10,635 nucleotides of DNA from SBAX01 sp043806315 (lineage in GTDB: Bacteria; Planctomycetota; Phycisphaerae; UBA1845), in assembly GCA_043806315.1 (NCBI GenBank), contig JAZDHF010000098.1, positions 1 through 10,635 of the forward strand. The letters run 5' to 3'. A model generated the notes under the pieces. The model searched no databases and was not told the origin of the DNA. It worked only from the letters and a program-made list of their open reading frames with translations. The position numbers and the translations under genes are program-made. This document shows, piece by piece, positions 6,597 to 10,635 of this stretch. Positions within the stretch are counted from its first letter, which is position 1. Each line of letters starts with the position of its first letter.

Positions 6597-6629
6597 TTCG
6601 CTAGCCCAATGAAGAACAGGGAGCCAATG

Positions 6630-8363
6630 ATGAGATCGAAACGTTTCGCGTTGAAGGTCGCCGCTTGTCTCGTGATGGTTATGCCGCTTCGCGCCGCGCG
6701 TGCCGGGGCGGCCGACGTGGAGGCCGTCCTCCGTCTGATGCCCGCCGATTCGCCCGTCAGCGTCGTCGTGGTCGATTTTGAGAAGCTCGACAAGACCCTC
6801 GCCGCCGTTGTGAAAAGCATCAAGTCCGACGCCGAACCTCCCCATATCCTGGCGGACATCAAGGAGAGCCTCGGTATCGCCGATTGGATCGACTTCTCCA
6901 AGCCGGTGGGCATGGCCCAGCCGAGCCTCGACGCCGGCAACCAATCGATCCTTTGGGCCGTGGTCCCAGGCTTTGCTGAGAAGGTGAAGACCGTCGCCGA
7001 CGCCAAGGAAGAAGACGGCGTGTGGCACCTGACCTTCGAAAGTAAGTCGGACGTCTTTGCCAAGGTCAAGGGCGGCTACGTCATCGCCAGCGAGAGCAAG
7101 GCGGGCCTCACCCTCGCAACGGCGGAGGGCAAATCCCTTGCTGATGAACTCAAGACGCGGATGGACCTGTTCGCCAACCGTGACGCACTCATCCACGTTA
7201 ACTTCGATCCCGTCCGTCCGATGGTCCTCGGCGGGATCGCGCAAGGCGCGCAGATGGCCCCGATGTTCGGCATGATGCTCGGACAACAGGGCGGCGCCGA
7301 TCCCATGGCCCTCACGTCCGCACTCACCGGGCTCTTCGACGGCCTCAAGAAGTTCGTCGAACAAATCAATTACATTGACCTCAGCGTGGGCGTCACCGAA
7401 ACCGCCGGCAACCTCACTATCGCCACCGGTTACAAGGACGGCGAGATCAAAAGCTATCTCGCCAAGCAGAAGCCGGCGTCCGTCGCTCCGATGACGGAGA
7501 TCGAGGACCAACCCTACTTCGTCGCCATGGGGTGCCATTTCCCCGGCGTCGACTCGCCGTTCATGGATTACGTCTTTGAGAAGATGATGGCCGCATCGCA
7601 GAGTCCAGCCGCCGGGGCGCCGGGCGCTCCCGGCGCAACACCGCCCGCCGGTGCCAACAGCCCCGCCGCCACCGCCGGACTCAACGACGCCAAGGAGGCC
7701 CTGCAGCTCTCCCGCGATTTGTATCGCAAGGTCGAGGGGTGGAACTCCGTGATCGCCATGACCGCCTCCGGGATGAAGGCCTCCGGCGACTACCTCGGCG
7801 GCGACACCCAGGGCATTCTCGATCTTTCCAAGAAGACGATGACCAAGGTCAATCCCCTCGCCAAGAGCTTCAACGGCGGCGCCTCCTACGAGCCGCTGGG
7901 ATCGAAGAAGATCGGCGACGCCTCCGTCGATCAGTTCGCGGTGAAGTTCGACACCACCAACCCCGCCGCCGCCCAGGCCGCGCAGATGATGGGCGAAAAC
8001 ACCCGATTCAGCGTCGGCGTGGCCGGCGGCCGTGTCCGTTACTGCGTGGGCAGCGACGAGGACGCCGGACGCGTTTTCTCCGGCAAGGTCGGAAAATCCC
8101 TCGCCTCCAACAAAGTCGTCGCTGAGGCCATCGCCACGCTGCCCGCGAAGCGGAACGCGGTGTTGCTCATCGACCCCGCGGGCTTGCTCCCCTTGATCGG
8201 TCCCATGATGGGCATGCCCAAGGTGGAGCCGATGCCTCCCGGACCGCCGGTGGCGATCTCGGTCTCCATCTCCGGCGAACCGGCCCGCGTGGACATCAAC
8301 ATCCCGTTCAAGGCCATCGAGCGAGTGGTCCGCGCCCTATCGCCCCAACCACCGCCGACGTGA
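6630..8363 (+). CDS. exported protein of unknown function
   Basis: I do not recognise a characterised family. From ATG 6630 the product has 577 residues. Residues 1-26 form a signal peptide (MRSKRFALKVAACLVMVMPL then RAARAG), so it is exported. The first 320 residues look like a mixed alpha/beta region (LMPADSPVSVVVVDFEKL, then a segment with NRDALIHVNFDP), similar in feel to large uncharacterised planctomycete secreted proteins such as DUF3352-type, but this is only an impression. An Ala/Pro/Gly-rich linker lies at about 323-350, followed by a second folded region and a PQPPPT tail. Two Cys residues at most appear in the mature chain. GGGAG lies six bases before ATG 6630. ATG 6627 and ATG 6609 are also in frame, the first too close to the ribosome site and the second without one. 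It is divergent from the VIT-vWA gene and convergent with mobA. Codon use is strongly GC3-biased, as in a resident gene. Confidence 0.85.
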   Translation: MRSKRFALKVAACLVMVMPLRAARAGAADVEAVLRLMPADSPVSVVVVDFEKLDKTLAAVVKSIKSDAEPPHILADIKESLGIADWIDFSKPVGMAQPSLDAGNQSILWAVVPGFAEKVKTVADAKEEDGVWHLTFESKSDVFAKVKGGYVIASESKAGLTLATAEGKSLADELKTRMDLFANRDALIHVNFDPVRPMVLGGIAQGAQMAPMFGMMLGQQGGADPMALTSALTGLFDGLKKFVEQINYIDLSVGVTETAGNLTIATGYKDGEIKSYLAKQKPASVAPMTEIEDQPYFVAMGCHFPGVDSPFMDYVFEKMMAASQSPAAGAPGAPGATPPAGANSPAATAGLNDAKEALQLSRDLYRKVEGWNSVIAMTASGMKASGDYLGGDTQGILDLSKKTMTKVNPLAKSFNGGASYEPLGSKKIGDASVDQFAVKFDTTNPAAAQAAQMMGENTRFSVGVAGGRVRYCVGSDEDAGRVFSGKVGKSLASNKVVAEAIATLPAKRNAVLLIDPAGLLPLIGPMMGMPKVEPMPPGPPVAISVSISGEPARVDINIPFKAIERVVRALSPQPPPT

Positions 8364-8377
8364 TCGCGCGCGAATCA

Positions 8378-8400
8378 GAGCCGCGACCGTAAGGGAGCGG
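8378..8400. repeat. third copy of the 23-bp dispersed repeat
   Basis: It matches 6353-6375 at 22 of 23 positions (A for G at one base). It lies 15 bp past the stop of the exported protein gene, in the 96-bp convergent gap with mobA, and here it has no inverted partner. Confidence 0.75.
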
Positions 8401-8417
8401 ATTGGTGTCAAACGGAC

Positions 8418-8444
8418 GGCACGGTCAAGGGGGTCGGCCGTGCC
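8418..8444. repeat. inverted repeat GGCACGG / CCGTGCC between convergent genes
   Basis: Seven-base arms flank a 13-base GC-rich loop. It sits between the stop codons of the exported protein gene and mobA. No T-run is present, so a terminator role for either gene is uncertain. Confidence 0.3.
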
Positions 8445-8459
8445 AAGCGGGGCGGGATG

Positions 8460-9074
8460 CTACGCCGAGCTGTCGCGCAGTGCTCGTTCGTGCGACTCGC
8501 GATCGTTCACGTTCCGCAGCGAATCCAGCGTAGGATCGACGTCAAGCAGGTCCGCGGAGGAAACAACCTGCGCGCCGCATCGCTCGGCGAAGGCGCGCAC
8601 GCGCCGCTCGCCGCGTGCTAACAGTTCCGCCAACAACGGGCGCAGATCGAGACGGTACACCGCGACCAAGGGATAGGACCGCGCTTCATGGCTCGGCACG
8701 ACGGCCTGATGGTCTCCGAGCAGTTCGATCAGCCGGGTGATGAACGCGGGCTTGAGCAGGGGGTGATCGCACGAGACGACGAGCGCGGCCTCGCATCGAC
8801 CGGCCAATGCCTCGAACCCCGCGGCGATGCCCGCGAGCGGTCCTGTGTTTTCAACCGCGTCGTACACGACTTCGACATCCGGCGGTAGAACGGGCAGCGG
8901 CTGTTCGCGGCGCGATGCAACGACCACCGGACGTACCACGCTTCCGACAATTCGCACGATCCGTTGGAGCAGATGTTCTTTCCCGATGGGCAGCCATTCC
9001 TTGGCCGTCCCCATCCGCGCGCTCCACCCTCCGCAGAGGACGATCCCGCCGACATTCTGGACGACGGATGGCAG
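8460..9074 (-). CDS. mobA: molybdenum cofactor guanylyltransferase MobA, probable CTG start
   Basis: MobA joins GMP from GTP to molybdopterin to make the guanine dinucleotide form of the cofactor in the cytoplasm. In the 204-aa form the nucleotidyltransferase signature is at residues 9-25 (GGIVLCGGWSARMGTAK, with K25 in the position of the E. coli lysine), GPLAGIAAG at 78-86 binds the base or ribose, and D103 in SCDHPLL is the metal-binding aspartate. RNVND near 187 matches the usual C-terminal N-x-N. Length fits the family. The frame stays open to TTG 9254, but those 60 extra residues translate through two hairpins and are not MobA-like. Between the hairpins and the signature no ATG, GTG or TTG occurs in frame; AGGAGG lies six bases before CTG 9074, which gives a normal MobA N-terminus. 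MobA is separated from moaC by about 5 kb and is transcribed alone. Confidence 0.88.
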   Translation of the reverse strand: MPSVVQNVGGIVLCGGWSARMGTAKEWLPIGKEHLLQRIVRIVGSVVRPVVVASRREQPLPVLPPDVEVVYDAVENTGPLAGIAAGFEALAGRCEAALVVSCDHPLLKPAFITRLIELLGDHQAVVPSHEARSYPLVAVYRLDLRPLLAELLARGERRVRAFAERCGAQVVSSADLLDVDPTLDSLRNVNDRESHERALRDSSA

Positions 9075-9080
9075 AAAGAA

Positions 9081-9086
9081 CCTCCT
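9081..9086 (-). promoter_or_regulatory. perfect Shine-Dalgarno AGGAGG of mobA
   Basis: AGGAGG on the minus strand, six bases from CTG 9074. This decides the mobA start, because no canonical start codon lies in frame within useful distance. Confidence 0.6.
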
Positions 9087-9121
9087 GGTTTTCCCTTGGA
9101 CTGGTTCCTGTGAACTCGTGT

Positions 9122-9173
9122 GGCCCAGCCGCCCTCGGCTGGGCCGTGGCACAGCGGAGGGCCGCTGTGCCAC
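9122..9173. repeat. twin hairpins that are inverted copies of each other
   Basis: Hairpin 1 is GGCCCAGCCG-CCCT-CGGCTGGGCC (9122-9145), a 10-bp stem. Hairpin 2 is GTGGCACAGCGG-AGGG-CCGCTGTGCCAC (9146-9173), a 12-bp stem. Its core 9148-9171 equals the reverse complement of hairpin 1 at 20 of 24 positions, and the four differences fall in two base pairs, both kept paired. The loops are complementary (CCCT and AGGG). The unit lies between divergent mobA and the lipoprotein gene. Confidence 0.9.
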
Positions 9174-9292
9174 ATCGACGCAGACCGCAGAAACCGTCCT
9201 CCCAGAGCTATTCTGCCGGTACCGCGTCGACGGCTCAACTCCTTCCTGGGGCAATCCGATAACCCTTGGTCAGTGAAACCAAGGAGCGAATG

Positions 9293-9460
9293 ATGATCAG
9301 ACGTAGACTTTCCCACTGGGTTACAGGGCTGGTGGTCCTGGCGAGTGCCTTGGCCGCGGGCTGCACCACGGGCTTCATTCAGGATGCCGCGCGGACCAGC
9401 CTGGCCTCTTTTGTGACCGGCGTCATCGGCACGGCCGTAACCGAAACCATCGGTCCGTGA
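9293..9460 (+). CDS. small lipoprotein of unknown function
   Basis: From ATG 9293 the product has 55 residues. Residues 1-23 form a lipoprotein signal (basic MIRRRLSH, hydrophobic TGLVVLASAL, then AAG before C24). The lipobox has Ala at -3 rather than the preferred Leu. Lipidation at C24 would leave a mature chain of only 32 residues (CTTGFIQDAARTSLASFVTG and so on), an amphipathic helix rich in small residues. AAGGAG lies six bases upstream; ATG 9290 is directly adjacent and too close to that site, and a TTG at 9266 would extend the frame without reason. A two-ATG arrangement like this also occurs at 6627/6630. I do not know its function. It is divergent from mobA and followed by repeat DNA. 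Confidence 0.7.
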   Translation: MIRRRLSHWVTGLVVLASALAAGCTTGFIQDAARTSLASFVTGVIGTAVTETIGP

Positions 9461-9484
9461 CCCACCGCCGTAAAGGGCGCCTCT

Positions 9485-9565
9485 CGAATTACGAATTGCA
9501 AATGACGAATTACGAACTGGGGTGCCTGCGCCCGTCTCTCTGTTCGTAACTCGTAATTCGTAATT
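9485..9565. repeat. AT-rich palindromic repeat built from ATTACGAATT units
   Basis: The left half (9485-9517) has CGAATTACGAATT and CGAATTACGAAC; the right half (9542-9565) is GTTCGTAACTCGTAATTCG then TAATT, which is largely the reverse complement of the left. The loop is about 24 bases and GC-rich. The composition differs sharply from the surroundings. I recall units of this kind as dispersed intergenic DNA in planctomycetes; the window shows only one copy. The gap 9461-9745 contains no credible gene. Confidence 0.7.
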
Positions 9566-9610
9566 GCCTCACGATTCAAGCAATTCGTCCTTGAACATCG
9601 CCCTGTGAAA

Positions 9611-9643
9611 GCGCCCCATCCCTGCGCAACAGGCGTGGGGCGC
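9611..9643. repeat. inverted repeat GCGCCCCA / TGGGGCGC
   Basis: Perfect 8-bp arms flank a 17-base loop. It lies between the AT-rich repeat and the IS66 remnant. It could mark an element edge or act as a terminator for the lipoprotein gene, but no T-run follows. Confidence 0.35.
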
Positions 9644-9745
9644 CTTAGCGACCCGGCGTGAGCGCCCAACAGAACCATTGTTGACGAGGGCGTTATCCTG
9701 GTGTGCGTGTTGATTCTGTGATCACGCGCGACCAGGAGGTTCGGC

Positions 9746-10046
9746 ATGTCTCGTTCATTGGACCCCACCAAGCCCGCTGTGTGGCGGGAGCGGCTGGAGA
9801 GGTTTTCGAGTCGCGGGCCGGCGGTGGCGCGGTTCTGCGCCCGAGAGGGCGTGTCGGTGGCCTCGTTCTACCACGCGGAAGAAGCTCGGGCACAAGGGCC
9901 GGCGCCGGTGCATGACGGATGGCCGCCCGCGACATCGAACCGACCCCACAGGCGGGCGTGGCGTCTTCCGGCAGGTTGCGGTGGCCCGAGGTACGCCTGT
10001 ACTGGTTCGAGGGGGTCTGGCCATTTCTGATGGTGCGGCGGAATGA
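9746..10046 (+). pseudogene. IS66-family accessory protein TnpA, frameshifted and truncated
   Basis: ATG 9746 is preceded by AGGAGG at six bases. The first 43 residues (MSRSLDPTKPAVWRERLERF, then SSRGPAVARFCAREGVSVAS and FYH) are the helix-turn-helix N-terminus of the small IS66 protein that precedes TnpB and the TnpC transposase. Intact relatives continue FYHWRKKL. Here the DNA reads CACGCGGAAG where CACTGGCGGAAG is expected, so two bases appear deleted near 9874. The frame beginning at 9876 then gives RKKLGHKGRRRCMTDGRP and VFRQVAVARGTPVLV, in keeping with the family, and stops at TGA 10044. The usual C-terminal part and all of tnpB and tnpC are missing; an unrelated transposase begins about 90 bp later. 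The remnant is therefore non-functional. Confidence 0.85.
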
Positions 10047-10135
10047 TTCGCGCCCCACTTTAATGGCGCGCCGGGGCGATAGCTGGCAGAATCCTGGGGT
10101 GTTTGTATCTTTTGGACACCTTTCAGGAGAGCGCG

Positions 10136-10635
10136 ATGGACAGGGATGTTTTGATGCATCAGATGCATGTCCTGAGCCGCGAAGGAACGGAGCGTTTCCA
10201 AGAGTCGTACAACCGGGCCTTGGATGCGTTGGAGCGTGCTCCCGACGGACAATGGATCGCCGCCAATCATGAGCGTTTTGGGGAGTTGCTGCGGGGCCAT
10301 GCCGATGCGCTGGGTTTGGAACAAGCGCGGGAAACGCTTTCCCTGACCGACGGCGGGCCATGGATTCGTAATCAACTGCTGAAACACCTCAAGAAGCTGA
10401 ATGCCACGCTGCTGGACTTCTATCATCTCAGCGAACACGTGTGGGACACGGCCAAGGCCTGCTGGGGCGACGGCGAGGAGGCCAAAGCCTGGGCCTCGAA
10501 ACAACTACACGACATCAAACACCTCGGAGGGCGTCCGCTGCTGGCGGCCATCGAGGAGGCGAAGAAGAAGCTTCGCTCTCCGGGCAAACAGGATGCCCTG
10601 CGATTGCTTCGGAATTACATCGTGGAACGCTGGGA
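10136..10635 (+). CDS. ISKra4-like DDE transposase, probably internally deleted (runs off the right edge)
   Basis: ATG 10136 follows AGGAG at six bases, and the frame is open to the window edge (166 codons). Residues 70-103 read LTDGGPWIRNQL, then LNATLLDFYHLSEHVW, the block around the second catalytic aspartate in ISKra4-type transposases; KQLHDIKHLGG and RLLRNYIVERW follow as in that family. The final glutamate block (IGSGxxE-like) would lie past the edge. Residues 1-42 (MDRDVLMHQMHVLSREGTER to DGQWIAA) resemble the true N-terminus of planctomycete relatives, but only about 30 residues separate this from the LTDGG block, where intact proteins have some 200 or more, including the first catalytic aspartate. 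I infer an internal in-frame deletion. The region 10047-10135 between it and the IS66 remnant shows no clear terminal repeat. Confidence 0.75.
   Translation, partial: MDRDVLMHQMHVLSREGTERFQESYNRALDALERAPDGQWIAANHERFGELLRGHADALGLEQARETLSLTDGGPWIRNQLLKHLKKLNATLLDFYHLSEHVWDTAKACWGDGEEAKAWASKQLHDIKHLGGRPLLAAIEEAKKKLRSPGKQDALRLLRNYIVERW

Larger units (their letters stand above)
6133..6629. other. 497-bp divergent intergenic region
   Basis: This gap separates the divergent VIT-vWA gene and the exported 577-aa protein gene, so it should contain both promoters. I see no convincing -35/-10 pair for either. It holds the large imperfect hairpin at 6353-6420, a short CTCGC-AA-GCGAG repeat at 6238-6249 and the leader hairpin at 6575-6596. 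Open frames across it are Arg/Ser-rich translations of the repeat and are not credible genes. Confidence 0.6.

Noticed and set aside
6450..7538. 362-codon minus-strand frame
   Set aside because: Antisense to the exported 577-aa gene; its His/Asp/Gly-rich composition is typical of shadow frames.
9075..9254. 60-residue N-terminal extension of MobA from TTG
   Set aside because: It is encoded by the twin hairpins and flanking non-coding DNA and has no counterpart in MobA proteins.
9190..9260. possible tRNA-like T-arm (GACGGCTCAACTCCTTC)
   Set aside because: The T stem has a mismatch and no acceptor, D or anticodon arms can be formed around it.
9485..9565. CRISPR-like array
   Set aside because: The units are in opposite orientation and lack regular spacers; no cas genes are present in the window.
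10171..10185. 15-base identity CCTGAGCCGCGAAGG with 3691-3705
   Set aside because: The right copy is in-frame transposase coding sequence (VLSREG) and the left is tRNA leader; the shared stretch is short and probably chance, though it resembles the start of the 23-bp repeat.

Overview
The window is GC-rich bacterial DNA that looks like a member of the Planctomycetota. The reasons are a secreted VIT/von Willebrand A protein with a Pro/Arg-rich N-terminal linker, exported proteins of unknown function, planctomycete-type IS66, IS4 and ISKra4-like transposase fragments, a tyrosine-recombinase N-terminus of the kind common in that phylum, and dispersed palindromic intergenic repeats. No taxonomic marker such as rRNA is present, so this is inference from protein style.

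Layout, left to right. Positions 2-130 hold the C-terminal tail of an IS4-like transposase. A minus-strand cluster follows (transcribed right to left): tRNA-Ile(GAU) with a good sigma70-type promoter, a decayed tyrosine-recombinase N-terminus, moaC, a long-chain polyprenyl diphosphate synthase, and a secreted helical protein of unknown function. Next, also on the minus strand, is a 765-aa secreted VIT-vWA protein (3835-6132). A 497-bp divergent gap carries a large imperfect hairpin built from a 23-bp dispersed repeat. A plus-strand 577-aa exported protein of unknown function (6630-8363) converges on mobA (8460-9074, minus). mobA and a tiny lipoprotein gene (9293-9460, plus) diverge across a pair of mirror-image hairpins. 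The right end is an insertion-sequence graveyard: an AT-rich palindromic repeat, a frameshifted IS66 TnpA remnant, and an ISKra4-like transposase that appears internally deleted and runs off the window.

moaC and mobA serve the early and late steps of molybdenum cofactor synthesis, and the polyprenyl synthase probably makes the quinone tail. The VIT-vWA protein and the exported proteins are probably envelope or periplasmic, but I cannot assign substrates or partners.

I see no new multi-gene system such as a defence island, CRISPR array, retron or biosynthetic cluster. The most unusual items are: (i) moaC whose reading frame is fused to the N-terminus of a decayed integrase beside a tRNA gene, with no conventional start at the MoaC domain; (ii) two adjacent hairpins at 9122-9173 that are inverted copies of each other and differ by two compensatory base-pair changes; (iii) a mobA whose only start with a good ribosome binding site is CTG.
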